Positions 45,167 to 54,535 of a stretch of DNA of 64,000 nt are shown piece after piece. Source of the stretch: Prodigiosinella aquatilis. Its GTDB lineage: Bacteria; Pseudomonadota; Gammaproteobacteria; Enterobacterales; Enterobacteriaceae. The DNA lies in contig CP128857.1 in NCBI GenBank assembly GCA_030388725.1, positions 3,596,001-3,660,000 on the forward strand. Reading direction: 5' to 3'. The notes beneath the pieces are model-generated. The model searched no databases and was not told the origin of the DNA. It saw nothing but the letters and a program-made list of their open reading frames with translations. The first letter of the stretch is position 1; every line of letters begins with the position of its first letter. The position numbers and the translations under genes are program-made.

Positions 45167-46663
45167 TCAATCGGCTGCCATCAGGCGTCTATATTCATCA
45201 TAGGCATATAAATCGGTCATGCCACTGATATAATCCTGAATCAAACGGGCACGATAATAGTACTCGCGCATTTCCCGCTCTTTCGTTGGCAGCCGTTGCA
45301 GGCCCTTCAATGCATCCAGATAAGCCAAACAATGTTTACGGGAAAGTTTGTGATAAAGCCGGGTTTCAATGGGGAAACATGAGTGACGATTCTCTTTTGC
45401 CAACTGACAAAAATCACGGTAAGACAGATCAAGCAATGGACTATAAATATCCAATAATCCGCGAATAACGCGATAGCCTTGCAACTCAAGTTGCTCGACT
45501 TCATGATTATTAAAAACGAACTTTCTAGCGACATCTTTAAACATCTTTAATAAACGGGCATTCGGACCCTCATCTTCCAGCAGTGCGTGATTAAATTTTC
45601 CAATAAAAATATCGGAAATATTATCAATAAAACGCATCGCGGCGTGCGGCACCATCTTTCCAACGGTATAAACACGCAGATACATGAAGAACTGATCGTT
45701 AATTCGCAGTTTTCTCTCTTTATAAGCTCGTTCTACCGTAACGCTAAACAAATCTCCGGGCCGACTTTCCCCCCAGCTGTCACGCAAATAGGTATAAAGC
45801 TGCTCAACAGTGAGAATGTTTTTCTCTATAGCATCTTCCAGATCCGCCACACAGTAAGAGATATCATCGGCGGCTTCCATAATATAAGTCATAGGGAATC
45901 GGTGATACTCGCCCAGAGAGAGTTCCCGGCGCATCTCAACGATAAAAGGCTCTTCTGCCAGATAATAGCCCGGTTTTTTCATGAGATAGTCGTATTCTGT
46001 CGGGATCTCACCCAGCCAGTATGCCGGGCGGGTATATTTTAAGATGCCACCTACCTGCCCATAAGTCAGATTCAACCTCAACAAGGTATGTACCAACCGT
46101 ATAGCCTGGGCATTCCCCTCAAAATTACTCAAATCCTGGCGAATATGGCTACGCAACTGATCATAATCATCATGCTGAAGCAACAGGCCATGAACGCTAC
46201 ATTGATCGTCACGAGGATTGTCGGCGCTTAAATAGGCGACATCCAGTCGTTTGCCAAACCACGCATTGATTGCCGCTTCACCAAAATGCCCAAACGGAGG
46301 ATTACCGATGTCATGCATCAGGCAGGCCATTTCCACGATGCTTTCAAATGGCGTTTGCAACGCAGCCAATCCTGTTGATTCCAACAGATTCCCCCGCCGC
46401 ATTCTCTCCACAATCTCTTTGGCGATGTAACGCCCGACCTGCTGAACTTCCATTGAATGCGTCAAACGGGAACGAACCGCCGCATTACGTTCCAACGGAA
46501 AGACTTGTGTTTTCTGCTGTAAACGCCGGATAGCAGCAGAGTTGATAATCCGTCCACGATCACTTTCAAACTGACGAATAATGGCATAGTCATCCTCAGC
46601 CGCAACTGGTTTACTAAAAGGCCGCTGAAAATTGATCTTTTGCGAGAAATCGATATCAGACAT
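45167..46663 (-). CDS. dgt: Deoxyguanosinetriphosphate triphosphohydrolase
   Basis: Hydrolyses dGTP to deoxyguanosine and triphosphate. It has 498 residues. The HD-domain metal ligands are seen in RLTHSMEV and CLMHDIGNPPFGHFGE, and a third segment is ADDISYCVADLEDA. The ATG at 46663 is preceded by GGAGA and gives the family N-terminus; one four codons upstream is less likely. It is divergent from mtnN. Confidence 0.96.
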   Translation of the reverse strand: MSDIDFSQKINFQRPFSKPVAAEDDYAIIRQFESDRGRIINSAAIRRLQQKTQVFPLERNAAVRSRLTHSMEVQQVGRYIAKEIVERMRRGNLLESTGLAALQTPFESIVEMACLMHDIGNPPFGHFGEAAINAWFGKRLDVAYLSADNPRDDQCSVHGLLLQHDDYDQLRSHIRQDLSNFEGNAQAIRLVHTLLRLNLTYGQVGGILKYTRPAYWLGEIPTEYDYLMKKPGYYLAEEPFIVEMRRELSLGEYHRFPMTYIMEAADDISYCVADLEDAIEKNILTVEQLYTYLRDSWGESRPGDLFSVTVERAYKERKLRINDQFFMYLRVYTVGKMVPHAAMRFIDNISDIFIGKFNHALLEDEGPNARLLKMFKDVARKFVFNNHEVEQLELQGYRVIRGLLDIYSPLLDLSYRDFCQLAKENRHSCFPIETRLYHKLSRKHCLAYLDALKGLQRLPTKEREMREYYYRARLIQDYISGMTDLYAYDEYRRLMAAD

Positions 46664-46810
46664 GCTGTTCTCCATGTAAAACCCCTGTCAGGGTGATAAC
46701 ACGTCAGACCGGACGATACAACCGCATCACGTGCGCTCTATTCACCTCAGCCATGATAAACTAAGCACTATGACACTCCTGTTATTTCTACCAAATCTGT
46801 GGGGAATCCT

Positions 46811-47512
46811 ATGAAAGTGGGCATTATTGGCGCAATGGAACAAGAAGTTACCCTGTTAAGGGACCAAATCCAGAATCGTCAGACTTTCCAACGCGCGGGC
46901 TGTGAAATTTATAGCGGTCAATTACACGGTACTGAGGTTGCCTTACTGAAATCGGGCATCGGTAAAGTCTCAGCCGCATTAGGCACCACTCTGTTGCTGG
47001 AACACTGCCAGCCTGATGTTGTAATTAACACCGGTTCTGCCGGTGGGCTGGCTGCCGCGCTCAACGTAGGCGACATTGTAATCTCTGACGAGGTGCGCTA
47101 TCACGATGCCGATGTGACAGCTTTCGGTTATGAAGCTGGCCAGATGGCAGGCTGTCCGGCGGCGTTTGTGGCCGATACATCGCTTATCGCAGTGGCACAG
47201 GACGCGATTGCCACACTGCGGCTGAATGCCGTACGGGGTCTGGTGGTTAGCGGCGATGCTTTCATTAATGGTGCCGAACCGCTGGCGCGCATCCGTCATC
47301 TCTTTCCACAGGCCATTGCCGTTGAAATGGAAGCAACCGCCATCGGTCATGTTTGTCACCAGTTTGACGTACCTTTTGTCGTCGTCCGAGCCATTTCAGA
47401 CGTAGCAGATCAGGAATCTCATCTCAGCTTCGATGAATTCCTGTCCATAGCCGCCAAACAGTCTACTCGCATGGTGGAAACCATGTTACAGATGCTGGCA
47501 CAACGCCAGTAA
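46811..47512 (+). CDS. mtnN: 5'-methylthioadenosine/S-adenosylhomocysteine nucleosidase
   Basis: Cleaves MTA and SAH to adenine and a thioribose product, recycling SAM by-products and supplying the AI-2 pathway. It has 233 residues: N-terminal MKVGIIGAMEQEV with the conserved glutamate, the VNTGSAGG loop, the VEMEATAIGHVC substrate motif and the catalytic aspartate in RAISDVAD. The start at 46811 has GGGGA upstream. btuF follows after 80 bp, as in E. coli. Confidence 0.97.
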   Translation: MKVGIIGAMEQEVTLLRDQIQNRQTFQRAGCEIYSGQLHGTEVALLKSGIGKVSAALGTTLLLEHCQPDVVINTGSAGGLAAALNVGDIVISDEVRYHDADVTAFGYEAGQMAGCPAAFVADTSLIAVAQDAIATLRLNAVRGLVVSGDAFINGAEPLARIRHLFPQAIAVEMEATAIGHVCHQFDVPFVVVRAISDVADQESHLSFDEFLSIAAKQSTRMVETMLQMLAQRQ

Positions 47513-47592
47513 CCCCAAGCCGACTATGCCCTGAACCAAGCCACGGCGGACTCAGGACATAGCGGCTGCCAGCCAGTAACGGAAATGCAATA

Positions 47593-48438
47593 GTGCGACT
47601 TACTCGTTTGAATTTTCCCTTCCTGAAAACCACGATGCTATTGATCAGTGTCTTCTGGTTCTCTCTGGCGCAGGCTGCTGCCTTGCGAGTGATTACGCTG
47701 GCTCCGCATGCCACGGAAATGGCCTACGCTGCCGGGATGGGGGAACAATTGGTGGGCGTCAGCGCTTGGTCAGATTACCCACCAGAAGCAAGAAAGCACG
47801 AGCAGGTTGCCAGTTGGCAGGGGATCAACATCGAACGTATCCTGTCCCTGAAACCTGATGTGATACTGGCATGGCGTGAAGGAAATCCACAACGGCCATT
47901 AGACCAATTGGCTTCCTTTGGCATCAGGATTATTTACCTCGACCCCACTACGCTGGAAGATATTCCCCGTCAGTTGGAGCAACTTGCATCGTACAGCCAA
48001 CATCCTGACATCGCACGGCAATCGGCACGAGCTTTCCGCCAGCAACTAGCGGATATACAGCGGCGCTATGCGCATCGCACACCTATTCGGGTATTCCTGC
48101 AGTTTGGCCGTCAACCACTGTTTACTGCATCGAAGAAAACGCTACAGAGCCAGGTTATCTCATTATGTGGAGCACACAACGTATTTGCCGATAGCGCTAT
48201 TCCCTGGCCGCAGGTGAGCCGAGAACAGGTGATAATGCGTCAACCACAGGCGATTGTGATCAGTGCACCACCGTCTGCCGTAGCCAGTACCGTTGCATTC
48301 TGGCGACCTCAACTCACTATCCCCGTCATTGCCGTCAATGAAGATTGGTTTAATCGCAGTGGCCCACGCCTGCTACTCGCGGCCCGTCAATTGTGCGAAC
48401 AGCTATCCGGGCTAACATCACCATCAGCCAGACAATAA
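47593..48438 (+). CDS. btuF: Vitamin B12-binding periplasmic protein BtuF
   Basis: Captures cobalamin in the periplasm for the BtuCD importer. It has 281 residues, GTG start, a signal peptide cut near SLAQA (about residue 28), and the two lobes of the class III binding fold (VITLAPHATEMAYAAGMGEQLVGVSAWSDYP). btuC and btuD are not in the window, and yadS, which follows btuF in E. coli, is absent. A bidirectional terminator follows. Confidence 0.94.
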   Translation: MRLTRLNFPFLKTTMLLISVFWFSLAQAAALRVITLAPHATEMAYAAGMGEQLVGVSAWSDYPPEARKHEQVASWQGINIERILSLKPDVILAWREGNPQRPLDQLASFGIRIIYLDPTTLEDIPRQLEQLASYSQHPDIARQSARAFRQQLADIQRRYAHRTPIRVFLQFGRQPLFTASKKTLQSQVISLCGAHNVFADSAIPWPQVSREQVIMRQPQAIVISAPPSAVASTVAFWRPQLTIPVIAVNEDWFNRSGPRLLLAARQLCEQLSGLTSPSARQ

Positions 48439-48473
48439 AAAACCCGTGCACCTGTCGAGGTAACACGGGTTTT
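48439..48473. terminator. Bidirectional terminator between btuF and erpA
   Basis: AAAACCCGTG (48439-48448) and CACGGGTTTT (48464-48473) pair over 10 bp with A/T runs at both bases of the stem, serving both convergent genes. Confidence 0.85.
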
Positions 48474-48492
48474 ACTGCGGCATACAACGCGA

Positions 48493-48843
48493 TCAAATGC
48501 TGAAAGACGATCCACAACCACAGGTCGTTTTGGCATTAGGGTTCGTCACCACAAAACGGGAACCTTCCAGCCCTTCAGTATAATCTACCGATCCACCGAT
48601 CAGATATTGCAGACTCATTGGATCAATAACCAGCGCAACGCCCTGTTTCTCAATAGTCATATCACCTTCGTTTACCTTATCATCGAAAGTGAAACCGTAC
48701 TGGAAACCACTACAACCACCACCGGTAATGTAAACCCGAAGTTTTAAATCTGGATTTTCTTCATCAGCAACCAGAAGCTGCACCTTCCTGGCCGCTGCAT
48801 CAGTAAATTGCAGTGGTAGTGCTACCGCTACATCATCACTCAT
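48493..48843 (-). CDS. erpA: Iron-sulfur cluster insertion protein ErpA
   Basis: A-type carrier that delivers Fe-S clusters to apoproteins, including isoprenoid enzymes IspG/IspH. It has 116 residues. The three cluster ligands are C44 in TGGGCSGF and C108/C110 in CGCGSSF. The ATG at 48843 gives MSDDVAVALPLQF; an extension of five codons is rejected. In this window it lies tail-to-tail with btuF and on the same strand as clcA. Confidence 0.97.
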   Translation of the reverse strand: MSDDVAVALPLQFTDAAARKVQLLVADEENPDLKLRVYITGGGCSGFQYGFTFDDKVNEGDMTIEKQGVALVIDPMSLQYLIGGSVDYTEGLEGSRFVVTNPNAKTTCGCGSSFSI

Positions 48844-48922
48844 TTTTCTTACTCCCAACCAAATATCAGGTGGCTCATACCAAACCCAATTGGATTCATT
48901 ATCTAATAGCCCCCCGAAACGT

Positions 48923-50337
48923 TCAAGATTTGATCTCGCTCATGGCAGAAGCATCTTCTTTCATGCTGGCCTCTGCCTGAACCTGACGTTGAATAGTATG
49001 GGCAAGAATAGACGAATAGAGCGGTTTACCGCCAAGAAACTGGGCAATCAACGTGGCCCCCAGGCAGGTAATAATCATTGGCAGAATAAGCTGATAGTTA
49101 TCAGTCATTTCCAGTACCAGTACAATCCCGGTTAATGGTGCACGCACTGACGCGGCAAACAATGCCCCCATTCCTGCAATGGCAAACGTCCCAGCCCCCA
49201 AACCATAAGCGGGAAACAGCAAACCGCAAGTCATGCCAAACGCGGCACCCAATAATGTTCCTAGTGATAACATCGGGGCAAAAATCCCGCCCGGCGCACC
49301 GGAACAGAAGCAAAGCAACGTCATCACTACCCGAACCAGAAATATCACCAGCAGCATACCCACACCGTAATGCTCCGCTGCCGCAATCGGGATCAATTCA
49401 AAACCGCCACCGGTCACCTCACTAAAGAATAGCGAGAATATCCCGCATAGACCGCCAACCAGTAAACCAACGACCATGAATCGTTTGAGGCTGCGACCGT
49501 GAAAACGGATAAAACGGTCCTGCGACCATAACACCAGGGCATTAAATAGAACACCAACGGCACCAAAAATAATGCCAAGCAACAAATAAAGCCATAGGGT
49601 ATTAACGGGGGCGGAGGAAAGGCGACCGATATTAATGACAGCTACCTCACCATTGAACATGCGAAAAACAACACTGGACATGATGACGCCAATAAATACC
49701 GCTTTGATGGAGATAAGATTATAGCGAAACTGCGGGCGCATCTCTTCGATGATAAACAGAATCCCGGCCAATGGCGCATTAAAGGCTGCCGCCAGACCTG
49801 CCGCAGCCCCTGTCGCCAGTAAAGAATGCCTTACATCAGCCCGTCGAAGTGGTAGCAACTCAGCAAACATCCCACCGATATTCCCCCCCCAATTGAACTG
49901 TCGGCCCTTCGCGACCAAGAACCATACCCGCGCCCAGCGAGCACAGACCGCCAAAAAAATTTCACGGGCAACACTCGCCACCAACGTACCGGGCGCAGTT
50001 CTTCCAGCGCGCCTTCAATTTCCGGAATACCCGAGCCCCCGGCTTCCGGCGCAAAGGTGCGCACCAGGTAGTACCCCAACATCGCCAATAACGCCGAAAA
50101 CAAAAAAGCTACTGGCCACACCAACCATGAATCTGTCAGTTGTGTTAATACGGACATTCGGTGATGTTGTACCCAGTTAACCGCCATATCAAACACAACG
50201 CCGACGATTCCTACCAATGTACCTACAAACGCAGCCAGAACCAGAATGATAACCGGCGTTTTATCACGTCGCAGAATCTGACGGATCGCAGCATTACGGG
50301 CAGCTGCAGATAATAAAGGTGAAGTGACTTTAGACAC
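48923..50337 (-). pseudogene. clcA: H+/Cl- antiporter ClcA, broken by two single-base homopolymer frameshifts
   Basis: The reading frame codes for ClcA (about 470 residues if repaired) but is split in three. From the GTG at 50337 the first frame runs through LPVKFF. A 7-base A tract (49953-49959, T on the coding strand) then needs one base less. The next segment, GMVLGREGPTVQLGG, including the gating glutamate of GREGP, is in a second frame. An 8-base C tract (49883-49890) again needs one base less, after which the third frame runs to the stop with MFAELL...LLATGAAAGLAAAFNAPL. Both shifts are +1 and about 70 bases apart. Conservation on both sides is excellent, so the change is very recent or a sequencing error. 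Confidence 0.92.
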
Positions 50338-50536
50338 GCAATAAACTCGGCTTGATACACAACGATAGACAAGTCGACCATTCTAATTGCTAATGACGCC
50401 TTCTGCCCAGCGCCGATTTTCAATGCTTCCACTTTCATAGATGTACGTCAAGGTTGGACAAAAATTTCACTATGGCAATGTGTTGATTAGAATGACACTA
50501 TTCTCGATGGACAAAAAATCAAGTCAGGAATCCGCA

Positions 50537-51817
50537 ATGAATAAATCTGAAAGTCTGTATGCCGCAGCTCAGGAGCTAATTCCAGGTGGCGTAAACTCCC
50601 CGGTGCGCGCATTTAACGGTGTTGGCGGTGTACCGCTGTTTATCGAGCGGGCGGATGGTGCCTATCTGTATGATGCAGATGGAAAAGCCTATATCGATTA
50701 TGTCGGTTCCTGGGGACCCATGATTCTGGGTCATAATCATCCGGCGATCCGTCAGGCGGTGATCAGTGCTGCTGAACGAGGATTGAGTTTCGGAGCGCCT
50801 ACTGAAATGGAAGTCAATATGGCCCGGCTGGTCACCTCGCTGGTCACCAGTATGGATATGGTACGCATGGTAAACTCCGGTACTGAAGCCACTATGAGCG
50901 CTATTCGCCTGGCTAGAGGCTTTACCGGGCGCGATAAGATCATCAAATTCGAAGGTTGCTATCATGGCCATGCAGATTGCCTGTTAGTGAAAGCCGGCTC
51001 TGGTGCTTTGACGCTGGGTCAGCCCAATTCACCCGGAGTCCCCGCCGATTTCGCTCGCCACACCCTCACCTGTACCTATAATGATTTGGCCTCTGTTCGT
51101 GCGGCATTCGAACAATATCCGACTGAGATTGCCACCATCATCGTCGAACCAGTGGCCGGGAACATGAATTGTGTGCCTCCATTGCCAGAATTCCTGCCTG
51201 GATTGCGTGCGTTGTGTGATGAATTTGGCGCCTTGTTGATTATTGATGAAGTGATGACGGGCTTTCGCGTTGCGCTGGCAGGGGCACAAGCCCACTATGG
51301 CGTTCGTCCTGATCTGACCTGCCTGGGGAAAATCATCGGTGGCGGGATGCCGGTGGGCGCATTTGGTGGCCGCCGTGACGTTATGCAAGCGCTGGCACCG
51401 ACCGGTCCGGTATATCAGGCCGGTACACTGTCGGGGAACCCTATCGCAATGGCGGCTGGTTTTGCCTGCCTGACTGAAGTTGCCAAACCAGGTGTGCATC
51501 AAAAACTCACCGCACTGACCAACCAGTTGGCCGAAGGATTACTTGTCGCCGCCAGAGAAGAAGGTATTCCGCTGGTGGTAAATCACGTCGGAGGGATGTT
51601 TGGATTATTCTTCACCAACGCAGAGCAGGTCACATGTTATCAGGACGTGGTGAAATGTGATGTTGAACGCTTTAAGCGTTTTTTCCATTTGATGCTGGAT
51701 GAAGGCATTTATCTGGCACCTTCGGCCTATGAGGCTGGCTTTATGTCACTGGCCCACAGCCAACAGGATATTGAACACACCCTTCAGGCAGCACAGCGCT
51801 GCTTTGCCACATTGTAA
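50537..51817 (+). CDS. hemL: Glutamate-1-semialdehyde 2,1-aminomutase
   Basis: PLP enzyme that converts glutamate-1-semialdehyde to 5-aminolevulinate, the first committed haem precursor. It has 426 residues. The PLP lysine is in CLGKIIGGGMPVGAFGG. GGVNSPVRAFNGVGG and VNSGTEATMSAIRLARG are family signatures. The start at 50537 matches E. coli and has AGGAA seven bases ahead; the open frame extends 32 codons further up but without conservation. It is divergent from clcA. Confidence 0.97.
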   Translation: MNKSESLYAAAQELIPGGVNSPVRAFNGVGGVPLFIERADGAYLYDADGKAYIDYVGSWGPMILGHNHPAIRQAVISAAERGLSFGAPTEMEVNMARLVTSLVTSMDMVRMVNSGTEATMSAIRLARGFTGRDKIIKFEGCYHGHADCLLVKAGSGALTLGQPNSPGVPADFARHTLTCTYNDLASVRAAFEQYPTEIATIIVEPVAGNMNCVPPLPEFLPGLRALCDEFGALLIIDEVMTGFRVALAGAQAHYGVRPDLTCLGKIIGGGMPVGAFGGRRDVMQALAPTGPVYQAGTLSGNPIAMAAGFACLTEVAKPGVHQKLTALTNQLAEGLLVAAREEGIPLVVNHVGGMFGLFFTNAEQVTCYQDVVKCDVERFKRFFHLMLDEGIYLAPSAYEAGFMSLAHSQQDIEHTLQAAQRCFATL

Positions 51818-51824
51818 GACGATT

Positions 51825-51850
51825 ACAGGGCGCTAACGCGCCCTGTTTGT
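51825..51850 (+). terminator. hemL intrinsic terminator
   Basis: ACAGGGCGC (51825-51833) and GCGCCCTGT (51838-51846) form a perfect 9-bp stem with a TAAC loop, followed by TTGT. Confidence 0.8.
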
Positions 51851-51873
51851 CTGTGCTCAAGGAGAGTGATGAC

Positions 51874-51900
51874 GTAACAGCCAGTGAACCTGGCTGTTAC
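51874..51900. terminator. Long perfect hairpin between hemL and mrcB
   Basis: GTAACAGCCAG and CTGGCTGTTAC form a perfect 11-bp stem with a 5-base loop, downstream of mrcB on the minus strand. A U tract is lacking, so it may be a terminator or an mRNA 3'-end stabiliser. Confidence 0.55.
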
Positions 51901-51936
51901 TGACTGCGATAATTACCTACCACTGCACCTGAAGCT

Positions 51937-54432
51937 TTACTTCCCAAACATCTGTTTTATCCAGCCAGGAACACTGTCATTACCTTGGTCTGGTTGCGCA
52001 CTGACGGGTGCTGGGTGTGTTGTCTGGCTGGACTGACATAACGCCTGCGGATTGCTCGTCCACACCGGTATTACCTGCCCGGCACTGCTGCCGTTACAAA
52101 TGAAGTTACCGTTGCTGTCCACTGTCATACTGCTAATACCTTCAGGCGGAGTCAGCATCAGCGGCAACGGCGTCTCATTTTCCAGATAACGGCGATAGAT
52201 AGTCAACGCACCGTTAGCCCCCGTCAACTTGGCCGGACCATTGTTATCACGTCCAACCCAGGTAATTGCCACTTCTTTACCATCGATGCCGGCAAACCAG
52301 CTATCACGCAAATCATTAGTTGTCCCTGTTTTGGCCGCCAGATGGTATTTACTAAACTTCGCCATCAACGAGCGAGCCGTGCCATGTTCCACAACCTGTT
52401 GCATACCATACAACGTCAGATATGCAGCTTGTGCCGGTACCACTCTTTCCGCCTGCGGAAAGCTCTGATAAAGCACAGTACCATCTTCTGCGATCACTGA
52501 ACGCAACGATGACAATGGCGCACGATCACCACCGCTGGCAATCGTCTGATATTCCTGAGCAACTTCCATTGGTGTCAGGCTGATAGAGCCCAGTAACATC
52601 GCCGGAACAGGCTGAATCACACTTTTTGGAATCCCCAGAAGCTGTAGGGTAGTGCTTATCTTATCCAGACCAACCGCCATACCAAGATTTACCGTCGGTA
52701 TATTGAGCGAGCGTGCCAGTGCATCAACCAACATCACCTGACCACCGTAATCCCGATCATAATTTCTTGGTTCCCATACCGTGCCATTCGAAAGCTTAAT
52801 GGATAGCGGTTCATCATCCAGAATAGTATTGAGTCGGTATTTATCCGGCATGCTTAATGCCGTCAGATAGGTCGGCGGTTTCGCCAACGACCCCACCGGG
52901 CGCCTGGCCTGCAAGGCACGGTTAAACCCGGCATACTGGGTGTCAGCGCCCCCAACCATCGCCCGAATCTCACCGCTGAAACGGTCGACAATCACCATTG
53001 CCGTTTCTAGATCTTTCACATTACGGGCCGCTCTCAGCGCCGGAATGCCCGTTTCCACCGCTTTCTCTGCCGCATCCTGCGCAACGGGATCAAGCGTAGT
53101 AAAAATTTTCACGCCAGAAAGATCATTAGCGCGATCCCCGAGTCGCTGCTGTAGCTCCTGGCGGACCAACTGCATAAAAGCCGGTTGCGGGCTAATGACG
53201 CCGCCTTTCGGCTGGACACCCAGCGGACGAGCGCTCAGCAGATTGTAGAGCTCCTCATCAATAATCTTCTGATCCTGCAACAGACGTAGTACCAGATTAC
53301 GACGTTCAAGCGTCAATTTTGGGTTGCGCCAAGGGTTATACAATGACGCCCCTTTCACCATGCCCACCAGCATGGCCTGTTGGTCAAGGCTTAGTTCATC
53401 CACCGGACGGCCAAAGTAATACAGGCTCGCCAGCGGGAACCCTCGAATCTGATCGTTACCGCTTTGTCCCAGATAAACTTCGTTAAGATACAACTCCAGA
53501 ATACGATCTTTGCTGTAGCGGTGATCCATAATCAACGCCATATAGGCTTCATTTGCCTTACGCCACAGCGAACGCTTGTTGGTCAGGAACAGGTTTTTCA
53601 CCAACTGCTGGGTCAGGGTGCTTCCCCCTTGTACCGTATGGCCGGCGATTAGGTTGGCCACCAACGCACGCCCGATGGAATACAAGCTGATACCATCATG
53701 CTCATAAAAATGCCGATCTTCAGTGGCAATCAGCGTATCCACCAATAGATCAGGGAAACCAGCTCGCGGCACAAATAGGCGTTGTTCCCCATTTGGCGAC
53801 TGCAACATGGTGATCAACTTCGGATCGAGACGGAAGAACCCGAAATTACGCTGATTATCCATATTCTGGATTTGCGACAACCGATCATTGCTGAATATCA
53901 GCTTGGCGTGGATCTGTCCTTCTTTGCCATCGGGGAAATCAAAAGGACGACGCAACATCTCGATGCTGTTTGCCTGAACAGTAAACTCACCAGGACGAGT
54001 AATCCGGTTGACATCTCGATACTGCATACCCTCCAGCAGATTGACCATCTCTTTTTTGCTGTAGGCCATACCGGGTTCAAGGTTGACCATTCGACCATAA
54101 ACGGCGGCAGGCAACTGCCAAACCTTGCCATCAATACGACTGCGGATTTCGCTATCCAGATAAATACCGTAGACGGCTATCACTACAGCAAAGATCAGGG
54201 ACAGTTTGATCATAAGCCCCAGCCAGCGCCGCTTCTTACGAGGTTTGCGTGTCATGTTTTTCCCGTTATCATCACCATCACCATCGTCGTCATTATCGTA
54301 ATCATCATCGTACTCGTCGTAATCATCATCATAGTCGTCATCCCTGTGACGTCGTACCGTCTGCTTACGTGTAGGTTTTCGTCGTGACGTATTTCCTTTG
54401 CGTCCGATAGGTTCGCGATCATCCCGAGACAT
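51937..54432 (-). CDS. mrcB: Penicillin-binding protein 1B
   Basis: Bifunctional peptidoglycan glycosyltransferase/transpeptidase, 831 residues. It has a cytoplasmic tail, one membrane helix (about 70-92), a UB2H domain (LpoB contact), a GT51 domain with EDRHFYEHDGIS and GGSTLTQQLVKN, and a transpeptidase domain with GSLAKP (SxxK serine), RSLN and KTGT. The tail holds a tract of Asp and Tyr at residues 31-55 coded by near-repeats. The fhuACDB genes that lie between hemL and mrcB in E. coli are missing here. Confidence 0.97.
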   Translation of the reverse strand: MSRDDREPIGRKGNTSRRKPTRKQTVRRHRDDDYDDDYDEYDDDYDNDDDGDGDDNGKNMTRKPRKKRRWLGLMIKLSLIFAVVIAVYGIYLDSEIRSRIDGKVWQLPAAVYGRMVNLEPGMAYSKKEMVNLLEGMQYRDVNRITRPGEFTVQANSIEMLRRPFDFPDGKEGQIHAKLIFSNDRLSQIQNMDNQRNFGFFRLDPKLITMLQSPNGEQRLFVPRAGFPDLLVDTLIATEDRHFYEHDGISLYSIGRALVANLIAGHTVQGGSTLTQQLVKNLFLTNKRSLWRKANEAYMALIMDHRYSKDRILELYLNEVYLGQSGNDQIRGFPLASLYYFGRPVDELSLDQQAMLVGMVKGASLYNPWRNPKLTLERRNLVLRLLQDQKIIDEELYNLLSARPLGVQPKGGVISPQPAFMQLVRQELQQRLGDRANDLSGVKIFTTLDPVAQDAAEKAVETGIPALRAARNVKDLETAMVIVDRFSGEIRAMVGGADTQYAGFNRALQARRPVGSLAKPPTYLTALSMPDKYRLNTILDDEPLSIKLSNGTVWEPRNYDRDYGGQVMLVDALARSLNIPTVNLGMAVGLDKISTTLQLLGIPKSVIQPVPAMLLGSISLTPMEVAQEYQTIASGGDRAPLSSLRSVIAEDGTVLYQSFPQAERVVPAQAAYLTLYGMQQVVEHGTARSLMAKFSKYHLAAKTGTTNDLRDSWFAGIDGKEVAITWVGRDNNGPAKLTGANGALTIYRRYLENETPLPLMLTPPEGISSMTVDSNGNFICNGSSAGQVIPVWTSNPQALCQSSQTTHPAPVSAQPDQGNDSVPGWIKQMFGK
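54268..54342 (-). repeat. Asp-rich low-complexity tract within mrcB
   Basis: Imperfect GAT/GAC-TAT/TAC trinucleotide repeats encode residues 31-55 of PBP1B (about 19 Asp, 4 Tyr). On the plus strand it reads as ATC/GTC repeats. Length may vary by slippage in codon units, which preserves frame. Confidence 0.8.
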
Positions 54433-54535
54433 TACAGTAACTTCTCCATCCGATTACTAACAGCCACGGGTGTTATAACCTGGCCGTCTACTCTGTATCC
54501 CCACCACCACACAAGAAAGGGGGAAACATCTGAAA

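Noticed and set aside
45145..45168. Tandem CCGTTTCAAT repeat downstream of dgt as a possible CRISPR or regulatory repeat
   Set aside because: Only two 10-base copies without spacers, partly covering the dgt stop; probably chance.
48923..49984. A separate chloride channel gene starting at 49984
   Set aside because: Its first 30 codons are out of frame relative to ClcA, and the true N-terminal part continues upstream in another frame; one broken gene explains both.
50441..50536. Longer N-terminus of HemL
   Set aside because: The extra 32 codons have no similarity to HemL, whereas the ATG at 50537 has a good ribosome site and the conserved start.
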